In this document: positions 1 through 7,853 of the stretch, piece by piece
Position numbering within the stretch: position 1 is the stretch's first letter
Layout of the letters: every line of letters starts with the position of its first letter
Assembly (NCBI GenBank): GCA_040220895.1
Contig: JAVJVY010000013.1
Coordinates: 1 to 64,000, forward strand
DNA from: UBA11591 sp040220895
GTDB taxonomy: Bacteria > Bacteroidota > Bacteroidia > Flavobacteriales_E > Vicingaceae
Length of the DNA stretch: 64,000 nucleotides
Direction of reading: 5' to 3'
Program-made: the position numbers and the translations under genes
The notes under the pieces: model-generated
Database searches by the model: none
What the model was told of the DNA's origin: nothing
What the model saw: only the letters and a program-made list of their open reading frames with translations

Positions 1-255
1 GGTTTTTTTTTTTCCCCCTCGCTGCTTTGGGGTGGGCTTTTTTTTGCCCCAACCAAAACTACCCCCACCACAGCCCAGAGATGAATCCCGGACGGCTTAA
101 TCTTTGAAGTAAATGTGATTCAGGCGTTACTTTTTGACCTCGGAGCTAATGGGTCGGCTGGGTGTTTGTCCGAAGGAAAACTTCAGCCACCACAGCCAAA
201 TCCCATAGCTCGCTTTTGATTTTAGCGAGCGCCTGAATTCTGAGAGCGAAACGAA
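1..255. other. non-coding left edge, no gene seen
   Basis: No convincing reading frame was found. The first 50 bases are homopolymer-rich T, C and G tracts with a possible TTGGGG/CCCCAA hairpin at 27-52. A 7-bp stem, GCTCGCT/AGCGAGC, lies at 208-230 just past the stop of the minus-strand gene at 256. It has no U-run on that side, so it is only a weak terminator candidate. Confidence 0.4.
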
Positions 256-609
256 TTATTCCTCATTCTTTCTCACCGGAAACTTATCCTCACCGTACAT
301 GATCTCGTACATGGTGCGGAGCCCGTCTTCCATTTCCACGCCCCAAATGCGAAAATGTTGCGCTGAACTTTTTACGATCAGAGTGCTATCGGACTCCCAG
401 ATAATGGAATGTATAGCCTCTTCTTTATCCATTGGCATCGTAAGGGGTCTAAGGTCATAATGCTTGGAATATGCAGCAAAGGAAGGGATTTCTCCCACCT
501 TGTATAGTCTGATCTCCAAATGAACAGGTGCGTCAATTTGTGAAAGAAGAGGAACGGATCTAAAAATTAGCATCCCAAATATACTGACGATAGCCAAAGT
601 CATTTTCAT
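256..609 (-). CDS. small exported or membrane-anchored hypothetical protein
   Basis: A protein of 117 residues that I do not recognise. It opens with a basic start and a hydrophobic stretch (about residues 5-25, ending near LLSQ), which looks like a signal peptide or a single membrane anchor. The rest is a mixed, soluble-looking domain with charged residues and a highly charged C-terminus. The frame is open nine bases further upstream to a TTG at 618, but the ATG at 609, which gives a start MKMT, fits a signal peptide better. It is transcribed away from the SDR gene at 837, and a CATATG-centred palindrome lies just upstream of it. No function can be assigned. Confidence 0.55.
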   Translation of the reverse strand: MKMTLAIVSIFGMLIFRSVPLLSQIDAPVHLEIRLYKVGEIPSFAAYSKHYDLRPLTMPMDKEEAIHSIIWESDSTLIVKSSAQHFRIWGVEMEDGLRTMYEIMYGEDKFPVRKNEE

Positions 610-626
610 TGAACACAAGTTACGTA

Positions 627-645
627 TTCTAACATATGTTAAGAA
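627..645. promoter_or_regulatory. imperfect palindrome TTCTAACATATGTTAAGAA
   Basis: Its core, TAACATATGTTA at 630-641, is a perfect 12-bp palindrome. The arms extend with one unpaired base. It lies 21 bases upstream of the minus-strand ATG at 609, inside the divergent intergenic region. It could be a dimeric-repressor operator; chance cannot be excluded. Confidence 0.25.
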
Positions 646-756
646 ATCGAATCCGGCTTTAAAACGCTTTGAAACTTTAGGAAGTGACTTTGATATAGTC
701 TAAGTTGGATTCTTTATCAAGTTGACCTTTTGGTGTGGATTGCGCAAAACATTTAT

Positions 757-768
757 TACCATATGGTA
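757..768. promoter_or_regulatory. 12-bp perfect palindrome TACCATATGGTA
   Basis: A second CATATG-centred perfect palindrome in the same divergent intergenic region, about 70 bases upstream of the SDR gene start. It shares only the centre with the palindrome at 630-641. Confidence 0.2.
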
Positions 769-836
769 TAAGTGATAATGGAATGCAATGGCTCCATGAT
801 TGCATCTTTTAGAAAGGGATATTCTATCTTAGCAGT

Positions 837-1658
837 GTGGAAAGCCTGATCGATAAAGTTGTAATTATCACCGGTGCGTCGTCTGGCATTGGACGGGCAT
901 TGGCATATGAAATGGCTGGAAAAAAAGCCCGGCTCTCCCTTGCAGCCAGAAATGTCGAAGCACTTAAAAAAGTGGAGAATGAAATTGAAAGCCACGCAGA
1001 TGACGTCATGATCCACCAAACGGACGTTACTGATGAGCTCCAGTGTAAAGACCTGATTGAACGCACTATGGAACACTTTGGGCGAATCGATGTTCTGATC
1101 AACAATGCCGGTATATCTATGCGAGCTACGTTGGAAAACATGGACCTTGAAGTTTTCCGCAAAGTTGTGGACGTTAATTTAATGGGCGCGGTTTATTGCA
1201 CAAAATATGCCCTTCCTTATTTGCTCAAGTCCAAAGGCAGTGTAGTGGGAGTATCTTCCATTGCCGGTTATGTGGGTCTGCCCGCAAGAACGGCTTATTC
1301 CAGTTCCAAGTATGCCTTGCAAGGCTTTCTTGACGCCCTTAGAACCGAAAATAGAAAAACGGGACTTCACGTACTTGTTGCTTGTCCGGGATATACCGAA
1401 TCGAACATTCGCAAAAGGGCGCTCAATGCCGAAGGAACCTCTCAAGATGAGTCTCCGTTGAAAGAAGATAAGATCATGCCTGCGTCAGAGGTGGCACGGG
1501 CCATCACGAAGGCGATAGAGCGCAGAAAACGCACATTGACCCTCACAACAGAAGGAAAAATGGCCGTATTCTTTTCGAAATTTTTTCCTTCTTTCATCGA
1601 AGCAATGGTCTTTAAAAAGGTCAGCTCCGAGCCCGGATCGCCTATCCGAATGCAATGA
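837..1658 (+). CDS. short-chain dehydrogenase/reductase (SDR family)
   Basis: A classical SDR of 273 residues that should use NAD(P)(H) to oxidise or reduce an alcohol/carbonyl substrate; the substrate cannot be read from sequence. The Rossmann motif TGASSGIG is at residues 12-19, NNAG at about 89-92, the catalytic serine at about 140-141 (VSSIAG) and YxxxK as Y154/K158. The length is usual for the family. The start is GTG; a weak -7-like TATCTTAG box lies at 825-832, immediately before it. The stop overlaps the aroK start in an ATGA, so the two genes are probably co-translated. The C-terminal tail is hydrophobic (residues about 243-260), as in SDRs that associate with membranes. Confidence 0.88.
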   Translation: MESLIDKVVIITGASSGIGRALAYEMAGKKARLSLAARNVEALKKVENEIESHADDVMIHQTDVTDELQCKDLIERTMEHFGRIDVLINNAGISMRATLENMDLEVFRKVVDVNLMGAVYCTKYALPYLLKSKGSVVGVSSIAGYVGLPARTAYSSSKYALQGFLDALRTENRKTGLHVLVACPGYTESNIRKRALNAEGTSQDESPLKEDKIMPASEVARAITKAIERRKRTLTLTTEGKMAVFFSKFFPSFIEAMVFKKVSSEPGSPIRMQ

Positions 1659-2164
1659 ACATTTTTCTGGTCGGCTTTATGGGCAGTGGAAAGAGCGTCA
1701 CCGGCAAAAAATTGGCCAAGCGTTTAAACCTCCAGTTTCTCGATCTCGATAGAGAAATAGAAGAAGTTCAGGGCGAGGCAATTCCAGAAATTTTTAAAAA
1801 TAGGGGTGAGCCTTACTTTCGTGAACTGGAAGGGAAAACCTTATTCAATCTGGCCGGACAATCAGGTTTTGTCATCGCCCTGGGAGGCGGTACCCCGTGT
1901 AGCCAGGATAACTGGGACTTCATCGAGAATAATGGGCTGAGTATTTATTTAAAAGAGAAAGCAGATGTGCTCTTTGGAAGACTTAGAAAGGAGAAAGCAC
2001 TTCGCCCGCTTATTTCAGATCTTGGGGATGCCGAATTAAAAAGTTATATCCACAATACCCTCAAGTCAAGAAGTATCTTTTACGATCAAGCTGTGGTCTG
2101 CTACGATAAGTCAAAAATGACTTGGTCCGAATTGTTAGAAATAATTGAGACCTACATCAAGTAG
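1655..2164 (+). CDS. aroK: shikimate kinase
   Basis: Phosphorylates shikimate to shikimate-3-phosphate with ATP in the common aromatic pathway; cytosolic. At 169 residues it has the usual length. The Walker A loop is GFMGSGKS (residues 7-14), followed by the shikimate-binding DLDREIE segment near residue 32, an FRELE segment near residue 56 and the ALGGG loop near 77. The lid-region arginine is present in the KALRPL segment. The start overlaps the stop of the SDR gene by four bases (ATGA). The 3' end overlaps the convergent phosphoribosyltransferase gene by 13 bases. Confidence 0.95.
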   Translation: MNIFLVGFMGSGKSVTGKKLAKRLNLQFLDLDREIEEVQGEAIPEIFKNRGEPYFRELEGKTLFNLAGQSGFVIALGGGTPCSQDNWDFIENNGLSIYLKEKADVLFGRLRKEKALRPLISDLGDAELKSYIHNTLKSRSIFYDQAVVCYDKSKMTWSELLEIIETYIK

Positions 2165-2667
2165 GCGCTTATATCTCCCTTATTCGAAAATTCCACTTCA
2201 ATGTGTTCTTGAAGTGTCGTTGATAATGACATTCCAACATATTTGGCTTGCACCGGAAAATTCCGATAGCTTCTGTTAAGGAGAACGGCTATGCTAAGCG
2301 ACTTCACTGGGAATTTAATAAATGGGGTAAGGGCGTGCAGCATGGTCTGACCTGAATTCAACACGTCGTCTATCACTATAATGCACTTATTATCGATCTT
2401 CACGGCCTCGACATCGATGTAAATGTCCTCTTCAAAGGGTGCTTTTTTATTGATGCGTATCTCAACCAAAATCACCTTTACTTTTGAAATCGATTCCAGT
2501 TTTTGTTTGAATATACCAGCAAGTTGATAACCCCTTTTGGCAATTCCGGCCAGAACCAATTCCTTATCTCCACTGTTGACTTCGAGCATTTGCCAAGCCA
2601 TGCGTTCAATTTTCATCGCTGACTGACGTGCATCGAGAATTTGGGTTTTTTCTTTGGTTATAGTCAT
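2152..2667 (-). CDS. PyrR-like phosphoribosyltransferase family protein
   Basis: A type I phosphoribosyltransferase fold of 171 residues. The PRPP loop is IVIDDVLNSGQTM (about residues 97-109), preceded by LVLAGIAKRG and followed by a hydrophobic core strand, the order seen in PyrR and related PRTases. The base specificity is unclear. PyrR-type regulation or uracil PRTase activity is possible, but no pyr operon adjoins it. The frame is open 18 codons further upstream. I chose the ATG at 2667 because it starts the conserved part (MTITKE) and because a TACTTTTG promoter box at 2676-2683 would lie inside the longer version. The box ends only eight bases before the ATG, so the leader must be very short. 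It is convergent with aroK and overlaps it by 13 bases. Confidence 0.8.
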   Translation of the reverse strand: MTITKEKTQILDARQSAMKIERMAWQMLEVNSGDKELVLAGIAKRGYQLAGIFKQKLESISKVKVILVEIRINKKAPFEEDIYIDVEAVKIDNKCIIVIDDVLNSGQTMLHALTPFIKFPVKSLSIAVLLNRSYRNFPVQAKYVGMSLSTTLQEHIEVEFSNKGDISAYLM

Positions 2668-2675
2668 GACAAAGA

Positions 2676-2683
2676 CAAAAGTA
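2676..2683 (-). promoter_or_regulatory. Bacteroidota -7 box TACTTTTG
   Basis: An exact TAnnTTTG match on the minus strand, eight bases upstream of the phosphoribosyltransferase ATG. No well-spaced -33 TTTG was seen. Expected transcript start is within a few bases of the ATG. Confidence 0.5.
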
Positions 2684-2723
2684 TTAAAGTGCGGCAATTT
2701 ATGAATGAATGTTCCGGTCATAC

Positions 2724-2753
2724 TTTGACAGGAGGGCTAAAGTTGTATTTTTA
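2724..2753 (+). promoter_or_regulatory. promoter TTTG-N18-TATTTTTA
   Basis: TTTG at 2724-2727, an 18-base spacer, and TATTTTTA at 2746-2753. The -7 box is one base off TAnnTTTG. It ends four bases before the ATG at 2758, so transcription would begin at or next to the start codon (leaderless candidate). Confidence 0.5.
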
Positions 2754-2757
2754 GCCC

Positions 2758-3384
2758 ATGAAAAGCATCCAAATCTCCTTTCTAAGTTTGGTTTTGATCT
2801 TACTCATTCAATCCTGCAGCACCTCGACAAAAATCACGGCGCAATGGACAGACAAGAACTATCAAAAAGGAAATGTTTCAAGGGTATTGATACTGGGAAT
2901 AACCCCCAGAGAAACGATTCGTCGCGTTTATGAGATCGATCTAGCCGAACGCTTAGAGGCCATTGGCGTAGAAGGATCCCCTTCTTCAGAAGTTTTTCCC
3001 TCCAAAATGAAGCTCGATACCAATACGTTCAGGCTCCATTTTAAGAATGAGGGATACGACGTAGTAATCACTAGCCAGCTGGTATCGGCAGACAAGGAGC
3101 AACATTACCAACAAGGCTATGGTTATAGCCCATATCCATATAACAGAGGATTTTATGGCTATTACGGCAGCGCTTACGACATGGCCTATTCACCTGGATA
3201 CTCTTATAGCACAACTACTCTGAAGATCGAGACAAAAATGTACGATACGAAAACAGAGCAGATAATATGGGCCGGTATTTCAGATACCTTCAACCCTTCG
3301 GATGATGTAGATGCTATTCGTTCGTTGAATAGAAAATTGGTTTATGAGTGGGATAAGGCAGGTTTTTTCAAATCGAAGAAATAA
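2758..3384 (+). CDS. lipoprotein of unknown function
   Basis: A 208-residue lipoprotein with a type II signal peptide: basic start, hydrophobic core and a lipobox ending in cysteine at residue 20 (LIQSC). The lipobox is followed by serine/threonine rather than a long charged linker. The mature part has an alpha/beta look with a Tyr/Gly-rich insert (about residues 120-155, many YGY and SPY steps), followed by a strand-rich segment (TLKIETKMYD...QIIWAG). This order resembles DUF4136-type lipoproteins, but I would not assign it firmly. The promoter box sits directly before the ATG. It abuts the convergent rlmD gene with no spacer (stop at 3382-3384, rlmD stop from 3385). Confidence 0.75.
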   Translation: MKSIQISFLSLVLILLIQSCSTSTKITAQWTDKNYQKGNVSRVLILGITPRETIRRVYEIDLAERLEAIGVEGSPSSEVFPSKMKLDTNTFRLHFKNEGYDVVITSQLVSADKEQHYQQGYGYSPYPYNRGFYGYYGSAYDMAYSPGYSYSTTTLKIETKMYDTKTEQIIWAGISDTFNPSDDVDAIRSLNRKLVYEWDKAGFFKSKK

Positions 3385-4779
3385 TCATCTTTTAATCATT
3401 TTAACCACGTTTTCCACGTGGGCAGTTTGAGGAAACATGTCAACGGGTTGAATTTCAACAACCTTATAAGTTTTATTGAGTACTTCCAAATCCCTGGCCT
3501 GACTGGCTGAATTGCAACTTACATAAACCACTTTCCCCGCCCCAGATGCTGCTATTCGCTCTACCACGTCCGGGTGCATGCCCGCTCTGGGAGGGTCTGT
3601 GACAATAACCTCAGGTCTTCCATGCATTTCGAAAAAATCATCGGTCAGGATGTCTTTCATGTCACCCGCAAAAAATTCGGTGTTTTCAATGCCGTTCAGT
3701 TCCGAATTCACTTTGGCATCTGCCACTGCTTCCGGCACGTATTCCACACCAACCACTTTTTTACTCTTTTTGGCCAGGTAATTCGCAATGGTGCCGGTGC
3801 CCGTATAGAGGTCATAGACCAATTCATCACCTTTCAGGTCGGCCATGTGCATGGCCACCTCATATAACTTTTCTGCCTGACGGCTGTTGGTCTGGTAAAA
3901 AGTTTTGGGCCCGATCCGGTAGGAGAGACCTTTCATTTTTTCAGTGATGAAGGTCTGACCTGAATGCGGGATGATGTCCTGATCAAAAAGCGTATCGTTC
4001 TTTTTGGCATTCACAGCGTATTGAAGAGAGGTAAGGTCCGGAAATTCTTTCCTGATTGCCTCCAGCAATGATTTTACATCATCGGTCATTTCAAAGACAC
4101 TGAGAATGACCATGACCTCGCCCGTCGTTGTTGTTCGGACAATGAGATTGCGCAGTGCGCCATTTTGCTCGCGCAAGTCAAAAAAGGGAATGTCCAGTTC
4201 CAGGCTTTTGCGGCGGATAAAGTCCCTGACTTCATTGCTGATCTTTCCCTGAAGGTGACATTCACTCAGGTCGACGACCTTGTCGAACATTCCCGGAACA
4301 TGGAATCCCAGGGCGTGCCTGGCATCGAATTCCTGGCCGGAATCTATTTCTTCCTGAGTCAGCCATCGCTTGTTTGAAAAAGTGTACTCCAGTTTGTTTC
4401 GGTAGTCGTATTGTTCTTCAGAGGGCAGGATCGGATTCATCTCGGGTAGCTCCACCCCAGAGATCTTTTTGAGATTTTCTCTCACATGGCTTTCCTTGTA
4501 CCTGAGCTGGGCCGTGTAATTCATGTTCTGCCACTTGCAGCCACCACAGGTTCCGAAATGAACACATCTCGGACTTGTGCGATCTTCAGATTCCTTTTTG
4601 AGCTCAACGCTTCGGCCTTCGGCGTATTTACGGCGTTTTTTAAAGACCTGTACATCGGCGACATCACCGGGAATCAGTCCATTGATAAAAACAACTTGTC
4701 CTTCCAGCTTGCCCACAGCCTTACCGTTGGAGGCGATGTCGATGATCTCGAGGTCGGTTATAAGGTCTCCTTTTTTCAC
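3385..4779 (-). CDS. rlmD: 23S rRNA (uracil-C5)-methyltransferase, RlmD/RumA type
   Basis: SAM-dependent m5U methylation of 23S rRNA. The 464 residues show the family order. An N-terminal TRAM domain (about 1-60) comes first. The iron-sulfur cysteine cluster follows at about residues 72-82 (CVHFGTCGGC) with a later partner cysteine. The SAM-binding segment is YDLYTGTGTIAN, and then come the DPPRAG motif and the catalytic-cysteine motif VSCN near the C-terminus. The start is GTG (GTGAAAAAAGGA), four residues before the TRAM core. RlmD, RlmC and TrmA are close relatives; the TRAM plus Fe-S arrangement favours RlmD. The gene diverges from rocD. Confidence 0.9.
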   Translation of the reverse strand: MKKGDLITDLEIIDIASNGKAVGKLEGQVVFINGLIPGDVADVQVFKKRRKYAEGRSVELKKESEDRTSPRCVHFGTCGGCKWQNMNYTAQLRYKESHVRENLKKISGVELPEMNPILPSEEQYDYRNKLEYTFSNKRWLTQEEIDSGQEFDARHALGFHVPGMFDKVVDLSECHLQGKISNEVRDFIRRKSLELDIPFFDLREQNGALRNLIVRTTTTGEVMVILSVFEMTDDVKSLLEAIRKEFPDLTSLQYAVNAKKNDTLFDQDIIPHSGQTFITEKMKGLSYRIGPKTFYQTNSRQAEKLYEVAMHMADLKGDELVYDLYTGTGTIANYLAKKSKKVVGVEYVPEAVADAKVNSELNGIENTEFFAGDMKDILTDDFFEMHGRPEVIVTDPPRAGMHPDVVERIAASGAGKVVYVSCNSASQARDLEVLNKTYKVVEIQPVDMFPQTAHVENVVKMIKR

Positions 4780-4913
4780 GCGGCGAAGTTAGGGATTGGA
4801 GGCGAGTTTCAGAGAATAAATGTATTTCCAATTCCAATGAAGGCAACATTTTTTATTGGCAGCAAAATATGTTTGAAGGAACTGTTGTGGACTTCTCCCA
4901 TCAGCCAATTGAC

Positions 4914-4921
4914 TATCTTTG
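4914..4921 (+). promoter_or_regulatory. -7 box TATCTTTG of rocD
   Basis: An exact TAnnTTTG match 19 bases upstream of the rocD ATG at 4941. It lies inside the longer open frame that begins at 4869, which argues for the shorter start. The nearest TTG (4885-4887) is too far for a good -33. Confidence 0.5.
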
Positions 4922-4940
4922 CATCATTAAATTCTTTCCC

Positions 4941-6188
4941 ATGGAACAAACCACCAACACCACTGACATGGCTCAACATGCCATCGATCTTGAAAATAAA
5001 TACGGAGCTCATAACTATCATCCACTTCCCGTAGTGCTGAGCAGGGGTGAAGGCGTTTTTGTTTGGGACGTGGAAGGAAGACGCTACTTCGACTTTCTTT
5101 CGGCCTATAGTGCCGTCAATCAAGGACATTGCCACCCGGCCATCATCGGCGCCCTGAACGAGCAGGCTTCCACCCTGACACTTACTTCCAGGGCCTTTTA
5201 CAACGACGTACTTGGCGAGTATGAAAAATACGTGACAGACTATTTTGGCTACGACAAGGTTTTACCCATGAATACCGGTGCTGAAGCCGTAGAAACTGCA
5301 ATCAAGCTATGCCGGAAATGGGCCTATGAAAAAAAAGGCATCCCTAGTAACCAGGCCAAGATCATAGTTTGTGAAAATAATTTTCATGGCAGAACAACCA
5401 CCATTGTCTCATTTTCGAGCGATCCGGATTCACATCATAATTTTGGTCCTTTCACACCTGGCTTTATAAGAATTCCTTACGATGACATTGATGCATTGAG
5501 GGAAGCCTTGCAAGACAAGCACGTGGCTGGGTTTTTAGTTGAACCCATACAGGGAGAAGCCGGCGTTTTTGTGCCATCTGACGGTTACCTGGCCGCAGCA
5601 GCTAAGCTTTGCAAGGATGCAGGTGCATTATTTATTGCAGACGAAGTTCAAACGGGCGTTGCGCGAACAGGCAAACTTTTGGCATGCGACCATGAAAATG
5701 TAAAAGCAGATATCCTCATTCTGGGCAAGGCTATTTCGGGAGGTGTTTACCCCGTTTCAGCCGTCCTGGCCGACGATGAAATCATGATGGTCATACAACC
5801 TGGCCAGCACGGATCTACTTTTGGTGGTAATCCGATAGCCGCCAAAGTGTCAATGGCCGCACTAGAAGTAGTGCGAATAGAAGAACTTGCCGAGAATGCC
5901 ATGCACTTGGGGCAACTTTTCCGGAAAGAACTACAAGTCATCATTGATGGCAGTGATCTTATTAGCAAGGTCAGGGGCAAGGGTTTGTTAAATGCCATTG
6001 TAATAAACGATCATCCCCACAGCACCACGGCCTGGAACTTATGTTTGGCGCTGCGCGACAACGGCCTCCTGGCCAAGCCCACCCATGGAAACATTATACG
6101 ATTCGCACCGCCGTTGGTGATGACCGAGGAGCAATTGCTGGAATGTGTGGCTATTATAAAGAAGACGATCGAGGAGTTTAAAGCATAA
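4941..6188 (+). CDS. rocD: ornithine aminotransferase (ornithine-oxo-acid transaminase)
   Basis: Transfers the delta-amino group of ornithine to 2-oxoglutarate, giving glutamate semialdehyde; links arginine/ornithine to proline and glutamate. The protein is 415 residues long, the usual length. It opens with the signature KYGAHNYHPLPVVL followed by GRRYFDFLSAYSAVNQGH. The PLP-phosphate glycine/threonine region (NTGAEAVE) follows, then the PLP aspartate in FIADEVQTGVARTG and the Schiff-base lysine in LGKAISGG. The frame extends upstream to 4869, but a promoter box lies in that extension. The gene ends in a bidirectional terminator shared with the GAPDH gene. Confidence 0.95.
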   Translation: MEQTTNTTDMAQHAIDLENKYGAHNYHPLPVVLSRGEGVFVWDVEGRRYFDFLSAYSAVNQGHCHPAIIGALNEQASTLTLTSRAFYNDVLGEYEKYVTDYFGYDKVLPMNTGAEAVETAIKLCRKWAYEKKGIPSNQAKIIVCENNFHGRTTTIVSFSSDPDSHHNFGPFTPGFIRIPYDDIDALREALQDKHVAGFLVEPIQGEAGVFVPSDGYLAAAAKLCKDAGALFIADEVQTGVARTGKLLACDHENVKADILILGKAISGGVYPVSAVLADDEIMMVIQPGQHGSTFGGNPIAAKVSMAALEVVRIEELAENAMHLGQLFRKELQVIIDGSDLISKVRGKGLLNAIVINDHPHSTTAWNLCLALRDNGLLAKPTHGNIIRFAPPLVMTEEQLLECVAIIKKTIEEFKA

Positions 6189-6221
6189 TCTAGGTGTCGC
6201 GTGTCACTTGCAAAACAAAAA

Positions 6222-6244
6222 AAGGCCCGTTTAGCGGGCCTTTC
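6222..6244. terminator. bidirectional rho-independent terminator
   Basis: A 9-bp GC-rich stem, AAAGGCCCG (6222-6230) with CGGGCCTTT (6236-6244), around a 5-base loop. T-rich sequence follows on the plus strand and an A-run precedes it (a T-run for the minus strand). It lies between the convergent rocD and GAPDH genes and would serve both. Confidence 0.85.
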
Positions 6245-6261
6245 CTATTTTTTCGAGCTGC

Positions 6262-7731
6262 TTAATAGTAGATATGTCTTGCCACTTTGGCAATGTACTT
6301 GGCCAATCTGATTACCTGCTTGGTATATCCGAATTCATTGTCATACCAGACGTACAGAACGATGTTCTTGCAGTCATTCGAAACGATGGTCGCATTGCTG
6401 TCATAAACGCTGCAGCACGTATTACCAATGATGTCACTCGAGACCAATTCGGGGTCAATGGCATAGTTGATCTGATTTACCAAATCACCTTTTAAGGCGG
6501 CTTTTTTCATAATACCATCTACTTCTTCGAGGGTTGTCTCCTTTTTGACCTGAAGGCTCATGATGGCAAGGGAACCATTGGGTGTTGGCACCCTCACGGC
6601 ATTGGCTGTCAATTTATCTTTGAGCTGAGGAATGACCTTGGTCACGGCTTTTCCGGCACCGGTTTCAGTGATGACCATGTTGATGGCTGCAGAACGTCCA
6701 CGACGCTCTTTCTTGTGCATGTTATCAAGCAAGTTTTGGTCGTTCGTATAGGCGTGGACTGTCTCGATATGACCTTTTTCAACGCCTAAGCTGTCTTCAA
6801 TGACCTTAAGAACGGGTACAATGGCATTAGTAGTGCAAGAGGCGGCCGAAAATATGGTCTCAGAATCAATGTCGAGACTCTTGTGATTCACCCCGTATAC
6901 AATGTTTGGAACTTCTTTTCCCGGCGCGGTCAACAGGACTTTACTAACACCTTTGGACTTTAAGTGCCTTCCCAGGGCTTCGCGGTCTTTAAAAACACCG
7001 GTGTTGTCAATAACCAGGACATCCTCAAAACCGAACTCTGTGTAATCAACGTCTTCAGGGTTTTTAGCCTCGATCAATTTGACCGACTGTCCATTGATGA
7101 TCAGGCATTTATTTACATAGTCTTCGATGATAATTCCCGCAAATGGCCCATGCACAGAGTCATTTCTGAGCAATGCCGCGCGTTTTGATATTTCCAGTTC
7201 GGTAACACTTCTGGTGACGATTGCACGCAGACGTAACTGTTGACCTTTTCCGGCCTGCTTGATCAATTCCCTTGCTGCTAGCCGGCCGATACGTCCAAAG
7301 CCGTAAAGTACGACGTCTTTTGGGGTAATATGACCATCGGTTACACCAATGAAGGCGTTCAATTTATCTTTTAGAAATTCGGCCTTCGAGCTATAGTTTT
7401 CCTTTTCCGAAAACCATTCGCTCGAAAGACGCCCGATGTCCAATTTAGATGGAGCTATTTCCAGGTTCATCAATTCACGGGCCAATTCAGAAGAATCGTA
7501 AACACTGATGGGTTTATTGACAATTTCGTCTGCGTATCTGTGCAAACCGAGAACCTCTGAGATGCTCTTGTCAACGAGCGGGTTTCTGAAAAGAACCAAT
7601 TCAACAGACTTACTGTACATTAAGTGTCCCACGGAGCTGATCAGGTCCACTGCAGCACGTTCTTGACTGATGTATTCATTAAAGGCCTCTCCGTAAGTGT
7701 CAGATCCTGATTTCGTAGTTTCTAGTTCCAT
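6262..7731 (-). CDS. glyceraldehyde-3-phosphate dehydrogenase with long N-terminal extension
   Basis: Oxidative phosphorylation of glyceraldehyde-3-phosphate, or the reverse in gluconeogenesis. The 489 residues exceed the usual 330-340 by about 150 N-terminal residues, which carry no motif I recognise. The Rossmann start GFGRIGR is at about residues 144-150. The catalytic cysteine is C299 in SCTTN, and the histidine segment VHAYTNDQ follows. Where NAD-specific enzymes have an aspartate at the end of the second strand (AIND), this one has AIVTR, which may allow NADP. Long GAPDHs of this build are common in Bacteroidota. The start ATG lies 60 bases downstream of a TACTTTTG box. Confidence 0.9.
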   Translation of the reverse strand: MELETTKSGSDTYGEAFNEYISQERAAVDLISSVGHLMYSKSVELVLFRNPLVDKSISEVLGLHRYADEIVNKPISVYDSSELARELMNLEIAPSKLDIGRLSSEWFSEKENYSSKAEFLKDKLNAFIGVTDGHITPKDVVLYGFGRIGRLAARELIKQAGKGQQLRLRAIVTRSVTELEISKRAALLRNDSVHGPFAGIIIEDYVNKCLIINGQSVKLIEAKNPEDVDYTEFGFEDVLVIDNTGVFKDREALGRHLKSKGVSKVLLTAPGKEVPNIVYGVNHKSLDIDSETIFSAASCTTNAIVPVLKVIEDSLGVEKGHIETVHAYTNDQNLLDNMHKKERRGRSAAINMVITETGAGKAVTKVIPQLKDKLTANAVRVPTPNGSLAIMSLQVKKETTLEEVDGIMKKAALKGDLVNQINYAIDPELVSSDIIGNTCCSVYDSNATIVSNDCKNIVLYVWYDNEFGYTKQVIRLAKYIAKVARHIYY

Positions 7732-7790
7732 TAATTTGAAAGTTAAATGAAGGATTAAGCGTTCAATATGTGAGCTCGAATTTTAGGCCG

Positions 7791-7798
7791 CAAAAGTA
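7791..7798 (-). promoter_or_regulatory. -7 box TACTTTTG of the GAPDH gene
   Basis: An exact TAnnTTTG match on the minus strand in the 122-base gap between rpoD and the GAPDH gene. It predicts a leader of about 55 bases. No clear -33 TTTG was seen. Confidence 0.5.
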
Positions 7799-7853
7799 AA
7801 CATTCTTACCGCTGTTGCCATAAGATGTGGATAATTAGAAATGTTTTTTGAGA

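Noticed and set aside
208..230. GCTCGCT/AGCGAGC hairpin as a terminator of the 256-609 gene
   Set aside because: No T-run follows on the minus strand; kept only as a remark.
4869..4940. A 24-codon N-terminal extension of rocD
   Set aside because: It contains a TATCTTTG promoter box, and the conserved ornithine aminotransferase start follows the ATG at 4941.
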